Assembly: GCF_026151205.1 (NCBI RefSeq)
Contig: NC_087073.1
Location: 744,001 to 808,000, forward strand
From: Bolinopsis microptera
Taxonomy: Eukaryota > Ctenophora > Tentaculata > Lobata > Bolinopsidae
Length of the DNA: 64,000 nucleotides
Direction of reading: 5' to 3'
This document shows, piece after piece, positions 47,001-57,968 of this stretch. The position numbers and the translations under genes were made by a program. The notes below the pieces were generated by a model. The model did not search any database, was not told the origin of the DNA, and saw only the letters and a list, made by a program, of their open reading frames with translations. Position 1 is the stretch's first letter; every line of letters begins with the position of its first letter.

Positions 47001-47930
47001 CTTTAACCTGCTCCTTTTCTGCAGATTGCCCTGTTACAATTGTGGAGACAATTTAAATCCAAAAGTTACTAGCGTTCTCTATTTGTTACGATTGTTTTTA
47101 CCAACCGTACCTCTTTCATTTGTGGACCGGGGGGGATGTTTTGTCAAACAAGAGTTGATACGACAGTGTGTTGTTTTCGGACGAAACGTTTCTTGTTTGG
47201 AAACATGAAACATTTTGGGGTTTGGGGACCACCACAATCGATTCTTGTCATATTAAGTACAGAACATGGCTACATATTTCGCCTAGAAACTCAGAGGAAA
47301 GATTAAATTTTCCCGATGTTTTCGATATGGGGTTGTTGAGGCCAAATCGGGCTCGGAATGATCGGAAAACGATCGGGTTGGACCCCCCACCCCAATCTTG
47401 ATAAACTGGTTAAAAATATCCACACGCAATCAGCTTGTCGGTCATTAGCATATTAAACTATGCTTAATTGCACATGATGTTTACAGATTTTAAAATTAGT
47501 TTCCAGTTTCGAATCGTTGGAGCATACCATCCGCGTAATCAAAAAAAAATTATTTGAGGTCCTAATATTTCGTGTGAGATGAAACATTTTTATCTCTTTA
47601 TACTGATTTTCAAGCCTTAGGATATTGAGTCAAGAAGTGCATCAAAAAGGTTAATTAATTGAGGAAATTTCTTTAAACATATGTTATTTTCACGTAAAAT
47701 AACGGGTGGACGTTTGCGTGACGTTTAAAAACTGTTCGTCCTTATTTGGATTTCTTTTCATTATAGTCTTCATTGATATCGGGTTGGCTAAGATATCACA
47801 GTTTGAACTTTTGGGACTAATATCCACCTATGAGTATAAGAGCTATTTAGTTCTAGTCGTGTTAAAGAAAAGTTTGTCAGAAAGACTAATTACCTCTATA
47901 TTTCAGATGTGTTACAGGGTTACTAGTAAT
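44030..47930 (-). repeat. Large inverted repeat Y, right arm (3.9 kb)
   Basis: Reverse complement of 24675-28607. It contains the matching nested element (44232-47390, ends TCCAACCCGAT/ATCGGGTTGGA), the pyrimidine tract, and the acceptor-like outer end TCTATATTTCAGATGTGTTA at 47897. Compared with the left arm it has many scattered one- and two-base indels, including inside otherwise unique blocks. The 254- and 189-codon frames in it (44645-45409, 46639-47208) are by-products of the pyrimidine repeats. Confidence 0.85.
44815..46975 (+). repeat. 2.2 kb polypyrimidine tract (TCC-rich)
   Basis: Counterpart of the purine tract at 25630-27840, in opposite orientation and about the same length. Unit TCCTCCTCAGTCC is degenerate here. 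Confidence 0.92.
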
Positions 47931-48122
47931 CTTATACACATCTGCTACACAAATTAAAGCAAAATATATAACAACGAATATTTAAATAAAAGACGATCAT
48001 TCAATAATTTTGGATAACTTAAATCAAATACATTCGAGCACTGGTTAGTGATCGACTAAGTTAACAGTCATCGATATTCGATAGTCATCGAATTTAAAAA
48101 AGTAAAAGCAACTGCTGTCTTA

Positions 48123-48296
48123 GGGGTCGTTAACATATCACGTGATCAGCCGAGGGGGGAGGGGGTTTCCAAATTATTACGCTAGTGTAACTTTGATACA
48201 ATAGCTATATTTGTAAAACTGATTACGGAGTCGAGGGGGGGGGGGGGGGGGCTAAAAATTGACCAAAAAGTGATTACGTAATATGTGAACGACCCC
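48123..48296. mobile_element. Harbinger-like MITE, 174 bp (also in units B, C, D)
   Basis: TIRs GGGGTCGTT(C)ACATATCACGT and its near reverse complement, flanked by TTA on both sides (48120-48122 and 48297-48299), the 3 bp target typical of PIF/Harbinger. A G-run of variable length lies inside. Orthologous copies are at 52528-52702, 56656-56824 and 62106-62276, so insertion came before the tandem amplification. Confidence 0.82.
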
Positions 48297-48659
48297 TTAT
48301 GAGTTATGGCACTATCAGTGTCTGATATTCATTCTTATGGCCGGAAAAATGGGTTGTATAATGTATACATACAATGTAATTGTATAATGTATAAATACAA
48401 TGTAGTTGTATAATGTATAAATACAATGTAGTTGGCAGGCTCACCGAATAGTCGTTTAGTGTGTTTGTGGCTTGCTGAGTCGGCCTTGTCAGAACTCTAC
48501 TGATCTCTAGTTTCAAGTCACCTCTGATGTTGTGGTATACTGATCTCTCTCTTCCTCCCTTTACTGATCACCTCTCATACTGAGCTCTCTCCACATTCTC
48601 GGTGTCTCATGATGATCAACTCTCTCAGTGTCTTCCTCCCTTTACTGATCACCTCTTAT

Positions 48660-49637
48660 TCACTTCTTCCTGCTGACCCTCATGATGATCCACAGAATGA
48701 CCCAGGAGAGGAACATGCCCAGAGTAACGGCCCCTAAGAACATGATAAAGAGGATCACATCAACACTCAGACAATCCGAGTCCGGACCCGAACAGTCCGT
48801 GTTGTTATCTCCAGCCGCTACCCCCGGTATTAGCAGAACACACCACCAGACTAAGCGTTCGTAGCGACCCCTCCATTCGCCCCTGTACTTGAGGTGGCCT
48901 CCTCCTTCGTCTTCTCCTTCTTCTCTTCTTTTGGCTTCTTCTCCTCCTTCTTCTTGTCCGCACCCTTTTTCTTGGCAGCGGGGGCGCCTATTTGAGAGCA
49001 TTTGATAATGAACTGAAGGACGACGTATGAAACTACCAGCCCCCCAATAAACGCAGCTGCAACTACTAGGAAGTAGGCCTGGTTGTCCGGACAGTCTATA
49101 AGGTTCTCGTCTTTTTGTCTGTTTGGGTCAGTGTAACTGATGTTATTACACTCTTTCCCCTTCTCTTTTTCTTCTTCTGATCTTACAGCAGTGAGGCACC
49201 AACCTAGAATTGTATTCGTTAAACTTAATGTTTGGAGTATCTACATTCTACTTCCTTCTATAGTGGTGTTACAGTGTGTGTAATAGTGTACTGTTAAAGT
49301 GTTTTAGTGCGTGACACGTGTGTTTTAGTGCGTGACACGTGTGTTTTAGTGCGTGACACGTGTGTTTTAGTGCGTGACACGTGTGTTTTAGTGCGTGACA
49401 CGTGTGTTTTAGTGCGTGACACGTGTGTTTTAGTGCGTGACACGTGTGTTTTAGTGCGTGACACGTGTGTTTTAGTGCGTGGTAAGTGGTTACTTGCAGT
49501 TCTTTAGCTAGGGCACCCCATCACCTGAGGTATCAGACTTGGTAAGTCAGTACAGGGAGTACTAAGTGACCGGGACAATGTAGCATAAGGAGTGATTTAA
49601 CACGCTCACACAGGCTGACTTTCAGCTCCACCGCCAT
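48660..49637 (-). CDS. Small membrane-protein gene, unit A copy (two alternative terminal exons)
   Basis: Same structure as the unit C copy described in full at 57168-57968. Exon 1 is 49637-49610 (ATGGCGGTGG start, donor GTGAGC). Exon 2a is 49203-48851 (117 codons with stop) and exon 2b is 48850-48660 (63 codons with stop). The intron before 2a contains the 21 bp VNTR found only in this copy. All frames and splice signals are intact. The simple 113-codon frame at 48660-49001 merges the non-selected part of exon 2a with exon 2b and is probably not a real protein. Confidence 0.6.
49301..49485 (+). repeat. 21 bp VNTR with CACGTG
   Basis: Eight full copies and a partial of GTTTTAGTGCGTGACACGTG plus T. 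Each unit has a CACGTG E-box. Units C and D have one partial unit at the same place (GTTTTAGTGCGTGGTTAGTG), so the expansion is specific to A. The 7-residue repeat frame it creates is an artefact of 21 = 3x7. Confidence 0.93.
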
Positions 49638-50200
49638 CTGCTTAGGTGATGGTAGAAGTTATTTTCAGCTGCAGAATAAGCGGTGTCCCACCTATTTATT
49701 GCTTAAACTAGCTCTTTCCTAGTTTCCACCGGAAGCGCCATATAGAGAATTTCCTTTGATAGCTGTCACGTGACAGTCACGAGATATCGATTGAGCGCGT
49801 TTACTGGTTGGATATATAGCGCGTGATATTGAGCTATTATGCAGAGCCGATTACGCACCATATAGGGCGTAATTACTAGCTGCATCTAGCACGTGATATT
49901 TGCACAGCTAATTACACAGCCATATAAGGCGTAATTAGGAGCTCGGAGTTGCAGGGGAGTTGTAATAGCGTGAAATTGGGTGGTAAATCGTTGATTAGGG
50001 GTACATACAAGTAAATGTTTCGTGAACTATGTTGGTATAAAGCCAACTTTGGTTTTAGAATAGTGTGTGAGGGCGCGTACAGATGGAAGTGCACTGATTT
50101 GTTGTTCAAATGGTTAGAATAAAGATTTGTCCGAACCGGCTGAAATCGTTGTTACGTTGAAAACTGTCTCGATTACCTTGTTACCTAGCTAGTACCTTGG
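49638..50200. promoter_or_regulatory. Shared upstream region between divergent genes, unit A
   Basis: Upstream of the minus-strand exon 1 and 5' of the ZDHHC side. It holds CACGTG E-boxes (in GTCACGTGAC and AGCACGTGAT), a perfect CArG box CCATATAAGG at 49920-49929, and two dyads, ATTACGC...GCGTAAT and CTAATTAC...GTAATTAG, each centred on CCATATA. The same layout is kept in C (57969-58500) and D (63428-63960) and is eroded in B. Promoter role is inferred from position and motif symmetry. Confidence 0.4.
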
Positions 50201-50938
50201 TATGAAGAGAGAGTGCAAACCAGACGAAAGTAAGACGAAGTCTCGGGGATCGGGGATGCAGCCTACAATGGGCATGAATATATAGAGGGCCCTAGGTTGC
50301 TCCCCAGATCGGCAGTCCAATAACACATTTTCTGAAAATTTCTAATTTTCAACTTTTCATCAGTCCTACGCCACTGGGGAATGATAGAAAGATGCGAGCA
50401 TGCTGAATCATCTATTTCGACTACATTGAAAACAAAACCCCTACTAAATAGTGGGTATAATTTTTTAGTTCACATAGGCAAATCTTTATAATATACAGAT
50501 ATTTTTATTTAAATTGGTTTTTAATAGAGTAACATGTGATGAATATTTAAGCGTTTTGTTGTTTTTAAGTTGTCTTTAAAGTGATTTGATTATTATTGCC
50601 CCGATGAAATGACTTTCGTTTTATTTTTGATCAGTTTGCTTTTAAAGTGATTTATATGATTCGCCCTCCACCCTTTTAGGAAAGTACCGCCCATGAGAAT
50701 ATATAGAAAGAAATTCTTCCTTGGATTCCACATTGATCAGGTCCTGGAACTGATCATCATTTCTCGCTCATTCTCCAATGAAGACAGCAGGTTCCGATTT
50801 AGGCTCATGTTTCCACTGGAAAATGTAAACTGTTGCTTTGAAATGTAAGCATCATCCACGGACAAGATATTTCATTTTGATAGTCATGATAAAACTTGTA
50901 CAGTCCCGCAAATTGTTTCATTACTCCTTCCCCTTCAG

Positions 50939-51215
50939 GTTAGAAACAACAAACAACAGAGCGTACACCCAGTACGAGATAGAGGACGAGACTACGTCCT
51001 CCCGCCACAGTCGACAAAGTACCAGTAGTCAGGGGAGAAGCAATGAGCGGTCACGTGACGTCAGTCTGGACGAGTTCGCGGACGACACTCTGAGTCTTCA
51101 ACAGGGACAGGTGGGGCAGAGTAACAGTGTAGTTACCATGGTGACAGAGGGGCAGAGGGACTCTTCAATGGTCACCTGAGTGCGGACCCCTAGTACCATT
51201 GAGAGTGCAAAGTGA
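50939..51215 (+). pseudogene. Orphan last ZDHHC exon, unit A (nonsense mutation)
   Basis: This matches the unit C exon 60511-60787 with the same acceptor (CCCCTTCAG). A CCAGAG to CCTGAG change creates TGA at 51177-51179, removing the last 12 residues. The DHHC catalytic exons are missing from this unit, so it cannot make an active enzyme by itself. Confidence 0.8.
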
Positions 51216-52350
51216 GGGTGAAGTTATTTAGAAAGTTAATTATTGGCTTGTGATCGAAACTGCTCATACGTGAAAGCTAGGTTATTATCAGACTTTATAG
51301 TCAGTTTCTTTCCTCGAAGGTGAAACGTGAAACAACAAAACCACGTTTCAAATGATCTGGAATAATTTTTATTTGTGTTTGCTGAATAGTATAGCACTGC
51401 TGATAGTCTGTTTTGTATACAACAAGCATTCCCAAACTGCAAACTTTCTTCGAAAGTGCACTCCTAGCAGCCGTCCAACTGATTTTGTTGACACAGAGAA
51501 GCTTGACGATGTCTCTCTTCTCGTTTGATAGGGCAAATTTGAAATTTTTCGAAGAAAATTTTAAAATATTGCAAAATTGTGAAAAATTGAAAATGGGTTT
51601 TGACACATTTTTGCAAGAAATAACTAACATATAAGACCTAACAAGCATTCCCAAACCGATTTCATTTGATTTGCTCCTTTATAAAATAGAAAAATTATAA
51701 TTTCAAATTTGCACACGAGACTTGAAGTTGAAACACCCTGTAGAGCGCGCTGATTTGAGCGGGGTTTGATTTGGTTTGACACACAAGAACGTTTGTCTTA
51801 TATTGAAAGACAATGACATTTTCTACTGGTATGTTTGATATATCGAGTTTTATTTGGTTTTAAATGATGTGTTTTTAAGAGTGTTATTTTATTAAAGATT
51901 AAAGAAATGTGGCAAGAGTTATCAGATTGTAAGTTTTAATCAGCTCCTTTAAACTACCTAATATAGATGATATGAGTAATTAATCTGTTATCTATCATCT
52001 TGTAAGAAATGATTAACATCATTTCTGTAAAAATATAGTGTACTGATATATTAAACTTTGTTTGACGAGTTTAGTAATTTTTTGACTTCTGTTTGTGGAG
52101 TATGGACAGTAATAACGTACCCGTGAAAGATTGGTCGATATCTCAGGACTTTTGTTGAACTTTTGTTAACTTTCAGGAAGAATTCAGTCTTTCGTTGCTG
52201 GGAAAATTTGATTTTTTTACTGTAGAATTATATTTTTGATTGTCTTGTATGATTTTTATTGCAATATTTTCAGAATATACTCGGGTGTTTTATTTCAATA
52301 TATAAGTGTTGGAACTTCTTTTAAAAAAATTCTATCTCCACAGCAATTCA
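51216..52350. other. Unit A 3' segment, no recognised gene
   Basis: Conserved in B (55337-56469) and C (60788-61919). Overlapping frames of 68-117 codons exist on both strands, but differences between copies (for example a short insertion near 51437 in A) break them, and no domain is visible. Treated as non-coding spacer. Confidence 0.45.
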
Positions 52351-53085
52351 CATCTGCTACACAAATTAAAGCAAAATATATAACAACGAATATTTAAATA
52401 AAAGACGATCATTCAATAATTTTGGATAACTTAAATCAAATACATTCGAGCACTGGTTAGTGATCGACTAAGTTAACAGTCATCGATAGTCATCGAATTT
52501 AAAAAAGTAAAAGCAACTGCTGTCTTAGGGGTCGTTCGCATATCACGTGATCAGCCGAGGGGGGGGAGGGGGTTTCCAAATTATTACGCTAGTATATTTT
52601 GATACAATAGCTATATTTGTAAAACTGATTACGGAGTCGAGGGGGGGGGGGGGGGGGGCTAAAAATTGACCAAAAAGTGATTACGTAATATGTGAACGAC
52701 CCTTATGAGTTATGGCACTATCAGTGTTGATATTCATTCTTATGGCCCGGAAAAATGGGTTGTATAATGTATACATACAATGTACTTGTATAATGTATAA
52801 ATACAATGTAGTTGTATAATGTATAAATTACAATGTAGTTGGCAGGCTCACCGAATAGTCGTTTAGTGTGTTTGTGGCTTGCTGAGTCGCCTTGTCAGAA
52901 CTCTACTGATCTCTAGTTTCAAGTCCACCCCTCTGATGTTGTGGTATACTGATCTCTCTCTTCCTCCCTTTACTGAATCACCTCTCATACTGAGCTCTCT
53001 CACATTCTCGGTGTCTCATGACTGATCAACTCTCCTCAGTGTTTTCCTCCCTTTACTGATCACCTCTTACTCACTTCTTCCTGCT

Positions 53086-53880
53086 GACCCTCATGATGAT
53101 CCACAGAATGACCCAGGAGAGGAACATGCCCAGAGTAACGGCCCCTAAGAACATGATAAGAGGATCACATCAACACTCAGACAATCCGAGTCGGACCGAA
53201 CAGTCCGTGTTGTTATCTCCAGCCGCTACCCCCGGTATTAGCCGAAACACACCACCAGACTAAGCGTTTCGTAGCGCACCCTCCATTCGCCCCTGTACTT
53301 GAGGTGGCCTCCTCCTTCGTCTTCTCCTTCTTCTCTTCTTTTGGCTTCTTCTCCTCCTTCTTCTTGTCCGCACCCTTTTTCTTGGCAGCGGGGGCGCCTA
53401 TTTGAGAGCATTTGATAATGAACTGAAGGACGACGTATGAAACTACCAGCCCCCCAATAAACGCAGCTGCAACTACTAGGAAGTAGGCCTGGTTGTCCGG
53501 ACAGTCTATAAGGTTCTCGTCTTTTTGTCTGTTTGGGTCAGATGTAACTGATGTTATTACACTCTTTCCCCTTCCTCTTTTTCTTCTTCTGATCTTACAG
53601 CAGTGAGCGCACCAACCTAGTATTAGTATTCGTTTAAACTAATGTTTGGAGATCTACCTCCTTCTAAGTTTGTTTCAGGTGGAAAAATGTACTTTGTTTA
53701 AGGGGGGTTTTTAGTGCGTGGGTTTGTGTTTTAAATCATTTTTTTACAGGGCCACACCCACTGCAGTGCACCCACACCTGAGGGAACAGGGAGTACTATA
53801 CCGGGGCAAAGTACAAAGGATTATTTAACCCCCTCACAAACCAGGCTACTTTTAGCTCCACCGCCATCTCAGGGATGGAA
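53086..53880 (-). pseudogene. Small membrane-protein gene, unit B copy (broken)
   Basis: Exons 2a and 2b are recognisable at 53086-53621 but carry several one-base indels (for example in the extracellular acidic part and before the stop/acceptor site). Exon 1 near 53870 has lost its clean donor. Much of the damage could be sequence error, because it sits next to the noisy 53640-55050 stretch. Confidence 0.55.
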
Positions 53881-54987
53881 AGTTATTTTTAGCTGCAAAA
53901 AACGTTCCCCTATTTTTGCTTTAAAATAGCCTTTCCCATTTCCCCCGAAGCGCCATATAGAGAATTTTCCCTTTATAGCTGTCACTGACATTTAGGGGAT
54001 ATCGTTGACGCGTTTTCTGTTGGATTAACCGTGATATTTACTTTTGCAGAGCCGATTACGCACCAATAGGGCGAAAAACTACTATCTAGCACGTGAATTT
54101 GCACAGCAAAATTACACACCATAAAGGCGAAAAAGGAGCTTTGGAGTTTTCGGGGTTGTAATAGCGTAAATTTGGGTGAAATGTTTTAATACATACAAAG
54201 TAAATTTTCGTGAAAAGTTGGGTTAAAAGCCAAATTTTTGGGTTTTTTAAAGGTTGGGGGGCGCGACAGATGGAAGTGCCTATTTTTGTTTTCAAAATGG
54301 TTAAAAAAGATTTTTTCCCAACCGTAGAAATCGTTGTTTACGTTGAAAAAATGTTTTTGATTACCTGTTACCTAGCAGTAACTTTTATAAAGAGATGCAA
54401 AACCCAACGAAATAAAACGAAGTCCGGGGATCGGGGGTCGCCACTGGGCAGAAAATATAGAGGGCCCTAGGGCTCCCCCGATCGCAGTCCAATAAAACAT
54501 TTTCTGAAAATTTTCTAATTTTCCAAACTTTTCATCATCCACGCCCGGGTATGGGTAGAAAATCGAAAACAAAAGCCAGAAAATCATCCCTTTTTTTCCC
54601 CACTTTATGAAAACCAAACGCTTTCCCTATTTAAATAATTTTAAATTTTAAAAATTTTTTGTTTTTAAAATAAAAGGCCAAAAAAAAATTTTTTTTAAAA
54701 TATCCCCGAAATTTTTAAAATATTTGGTTTTTTAATTTTTAATTTAAAAAGTGAGACTTTAAAAAAGGGGGTTTTTGTGGGGACAAAAAAGGGGGGGGTT
54801 TTAAAAAGTGAAATTAGATTATTAAAGCCGAATTTTAAATGGGCTTTAAAATATTTTTTCAATATCCTTTTTAAGAATAAATTTTTATTTCCCCTCAAAA
54901 TCCCTTTAAAGAAAGTAAAACCCCGCCCCCTCCCTTCGGTTTCCATGACATATAAAAGAATAAATTCTGGAAAAAAAATGATTTCCG

Positions 54988-55031
<44 letters not shown>

Positions 55032-55050
55032 CCCCCCCCCCCCCCCCCCC
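53640..55050. other. Low-quality or collapsed consensus segment
   Basis: The sequence follows the other units (compare 57730-58700) but with bases replaced by runs of A, T, G or C, culminating in AT- and homopolymer-only DNA at 54600-54960 and a pure A-run then C-run at 54990-55050. This pattern is unlike natural decay in the neighbouring copies and looks like consensus failure across a repeat. Confidence 0.7.
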
Positions 55051-55059
55051 TTCCTTCAG

Positions 55060-55336
55060 GTTAGAAACAACAAACAACAGAGCGTACACCCAGTACGAGA
55101 TAGAAGACGAGACCACGTCCTCCCGCCACAGTCGACAAAGTACCAGCAGTCAGGAGAGAAGCAATGAGCGGTCACGTGACGTCAGTCTGGACGAGTTCGC
55201 GGACGACACTCTGAGTCTCCAGCAGGGACAGGTGGGGCAGAGTAACAGTGTAGTTACCATGGTAACAGAGGGGCACAGGGACTCTTCAATGGTCACGAGA
55301 GTGCGGACACCTAGTACCATTGAGAGTACAAAGTGA
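55060..55336 (+). CDS. Orphan last ZDHHC exon, unit B
   Basis: Acceptor TTCCTTCAG and 92 codons to TGA, colinear with 60511-60787 and without the nonsense change of unit A. No catalytic exons remain upstream in this unit, so it is probably a gene relic even though its frame is intact. Confidence 0.55.
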
Positions 55337-57167
55337 GGGTGAAGTTATTTAGAAAGTTAATTATTGGCTTGTGATCGAAACTGCTCATACGTGAAAGCTA
55401 GGTTATTATCAGACTTTAAAGTGAATTTCTTTCCTCGAAGGTGAAACTGTTCACGTGAAACAACAAAACCACGTTTCAAATGATCTGGAATAATTTTTAT
55501 TTGTGTTTGCTGAATAGTATAGCACTGCTGATAGTCTGTTTTGTATACAACAAGCATTCCCAAACTTTCTTCGAAAGTGAACTCCTAGCAGCCGTCCAAC
55601 TGATTTTGTTGACACAGAGAAGCTTGACGATGTCTCTCTTCTCGTTTGATAGGGCAAATTTGAAATTTTTCGAAGAAAATTTTAAAATATTGCAAAATTG
55701 TGAAAAATTGAAAATGGGTTTTGACACATTTTTGCAAGAAATAACTAACATATAAGACCTAACAAGCATTCCCAAACCGATTTCATTTGATTTGCTCCTT
55801 TATAAAATAGAAAAATTATAATTTCAAATTTGCACACGAGACTTGAAGTTGAAACACCCTGTAGAGCGCGCTGATTTGAGCGGGGTTTGATTTGGTTTGA
55901 CACACAAGAACGTTTGTCTTATATTGAAAGACAGTGACATTTTCTACTGGTATGTTTGATATATCGAGTTTTATTTGGTTTTAAATGATGTGTTTTTAAG
56001 AGTGTTATTTTATTAAAGATTAAAGAAATGTGTAAGAATTATCAGATTGTAAGTTTTAATCAGCTCCTTTAAACTACCTAATATAGATGATATGAGTAAT
56101 TAATCTGTTATCTGTCATCTTGTAAGAAATGATTAACATCATTTCTGTAAAAATATAGTGTACTGATATATTAAACTTTGTTTGACGAGTTTAGTAATTT
56201 TTTGACTTCTGCTTTGTGGAGTATGGACAGTAATAACGTGCCCGTGAAAGATTGGTCGATATCTCAGGACTTTTGTTGAACTTTTGTTGACTTTCAGGAA
56301 GAATTCAGTCTTTCGTTGCTGGGAAAATTTGATTTTTTTACTGTAGAATTATATTTTTGATTGTCTTGTATGATTTTTATTGCAATATTTTCAGAATATA
56401 CTCGGGTGTTTTATTTCAATATATAAGTGTTGGAACTTCTTTTAAAAAAATTCTATCTCCACAGCAATTCACATCTGCTACACAAATTAAAGCAAAATAT
56501 ATAACAACGAATATTTAAATAAAAGACGATCACTCAATAATTTTGGATAACTTAAATCAAATACATTCGAGCACTGGTTAGTGATCGACTAAGTTAACAG
56601 TCATCGATATTCGATACTCATCGAATTTAAAAAAGTAAAAGCAACTGCTGTCTTTGGGGTCGTTCGCATATCACGTGATCAGCCGAGGGGGGAGGGCCAG
56701 GGGGTTTCCAAATGATTACGCTAGTATATTTTGATACAATATTTATGTGTTGATTACGGAGTCGAGGGGGGCCGGGGGGGTTAAAATTGACCAAAAAGTG
56801 ATTACGTAATATGTGAACGACCCCTTATCAGTTATGACACTATCAGTGTCTGATATTCATTCTTATGGCCGGAAAAATGGGTTGTATAATGTATACATAC
56901 AATGTAATTGTATAATGTATAAATACAATGTAGTTGGCAGGCTCACCGAATAGTCGTTTAGTGTGTTTGTGGCTTGCTGAGTCGGCCTTGTCAGAACTCT
57001 ACTGAGCTCTAGTTTCAAGTACCCTCTGATGTTGTGGTATACTTCACTCTCTCAGTGTCTCCCTCCCTTTACTGATCACCTCTCATACTGATCTCTCTCC
57101 ACATTCTCGGTGTCTCATGATGATCCACTCTCTCAGTGTCTTCCTCCTTTTACTGACCATCTCTTAC

Positions 57168-57968
57168 TCACTTCTTCCTGCTGACCCTCATGATGATCCA
57201 CAGAATGACCCAGGAGAGGAACATGCCGAGAGTAACTGCCCCTAAGAACATGATAAAGAGGATCACATCAACACTCAGACAATCCGAGTCCGGACCCGAA
57301 CAGTCCGTGTTGTTATCTCCAGCCGCTACCCCCGGTATTAGCAGAACACACCACCAGACTAAGCGTTCGTAGCGACCCCTCCATTCGCCCCTGTACTTGA
57401 GGTGGCCTCCTCCTTCGTCTTCTCTTTCTTCTCTTCTTTTGGCTTCTTCTCTTCCTTCTTCTTGTCCGCGACCTTTTTCTTGGCAGCGGGCGCGCCTATC
57501 TGAGAGCATTTGATAATGAACTGCAGGACGACGTACGAAACTACCAGCCCCCCAATAAACGCAGCTGCAACTACTAGGAAGTAGGCCTGGTTGTCCGGAC
57601 AGTCTATAAGGTTCTCGTCTTTTTGTCTGTTTGGGTCAGTGTAGCTGATGTTATTACACTCTTTCCCCTTCTCTTTTTCTTCTTCTGATCTTACAGCAGT
57701 GAGGCACCAACCTAGAATAGTATTCGTTAAACTTAAGGTTTGGAGTATCTACCTCCTTCTACAGTGGTGTTACAGTGTGTGTGATAGTGTACTGTTAAAG
57801 TGTTTTAGTGCGTGGTTAGTGGTTACATGCAGTTCTTTAGCTAGGCCACACCACACTGCAGTGCACTCCATCACCTGAGGTATCAGGGAGTACTTAGTGA
57901 CCGGGACAATGTAGCATAAGGAGTGATTTAACACGCTCACACAGGCTGACTTTCAGCTCCACCGCCAT
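57168..57968 (-). CDS. Small single-pass membrane protein, isoform b (exon 1 + exon 2b), unit C
   Basis: Exon 2b (57358-57168) begins directly after CGCTTAG; that TAG is the stop codon of isoform a and its AG is the acceptor. The phase is the same as for exon 2a, so exon 1 joins in frame: MAVELKVSLFWWCVLLIPGV forms a strong signal peptide ending AAG. A short Cys-paired acidic segment (DNNTDCSGPDSDC) follows, then one membrane segment (VILFIMFLGAVTLGMFLSWV) and a basic end RVSRKK. Between copies A, C and D four codon differences are silent; one in D changes the split first codon (F to L). A shared start and topology with a different lumenal part and tail suggest two related adaptors or microproteins, but no family is recognised. 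Without RNA, the splice to 2b is an inference. Confidence 0.55.
57359..57968 (-). CDS. Small single-pass membrane protein, isoform a (exon 1 + exon 2a), unit C
   Basis: Exon 1 (57968-57941) encodes MAVELKVSL plus one base and ends at GTGAGC. Exon 2a (57711-57359) starts after ATTCTAG and supplies the rest: 9 + 117 codons including the stop. The product has a signal peptide (MAVELKVSLCWCLTAVRS), an acidic lumenal/extracellular part with Cys in KECNN and DCPDNQ, one membrane segment (AYFLVVAAAFIGGLVVSYVV) and a Lys/Glu-rich cytoplasmic tail ending VATNA. Against A and D, nine codon differences in this frame are silent and one (G to V) is not. The overlapping 113-codon frame changes residues at most of the same sites, so this frame is the selected one. 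Family unknown. Confidence 0.65.

Larger units (their letters stand above)
47937..52350 (+). repeat. Tandem unit A (4.4 kb)
   Basis: First of four direct copies starting at CACATCTGCTACACAAATTA; it directly abuts repeat Y. It contains the MITE (48123-48296), the small membrane-protein gene, a VNTR, the shared upstream region and the last ZDHHC exon. Relative to C, 58730-60370 (all DHHC catalytic exons) is replaced by ~370 bp of unrelated sequence (50400-50770). Confidence 0.9.
52351..56469 (+). repeat. Tandem unit B (4.1 kb), degraded or badly assembled
   Basis: Second copy of the unit. 52351-53600 and 55050-56469 match the other copies closely, but 53640-55050 is a noisy, homopolymer-rich version ending in ~42 A then ~20 C. 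Catalytic ZDHHC exons are absent, as in A. Confidence 0.85.

Noticed and set aside
48660-49001. 113-codon frame repeated in units A, C and D taken as one protein
   Set aside because: Its N-terminal half changes residues at most sites that differ between copies, whereas the overlapping exon 2a frame stays silent at those sites. Only its C-terminal part (exon 2b) behaves as coding.
49912-50109. 65-codon minus-strand frame conserved in units A, C and D
   Set aside because: The copies are almost identical at DNA level, the one clear difference changes a residue (S to I), and the frame overlaps the regulatory dyads.
54777-55064. 95-codon K/F/P-rich frame
   Set aside because: Product of the homopolymer-rich low-quality segment of unit B.
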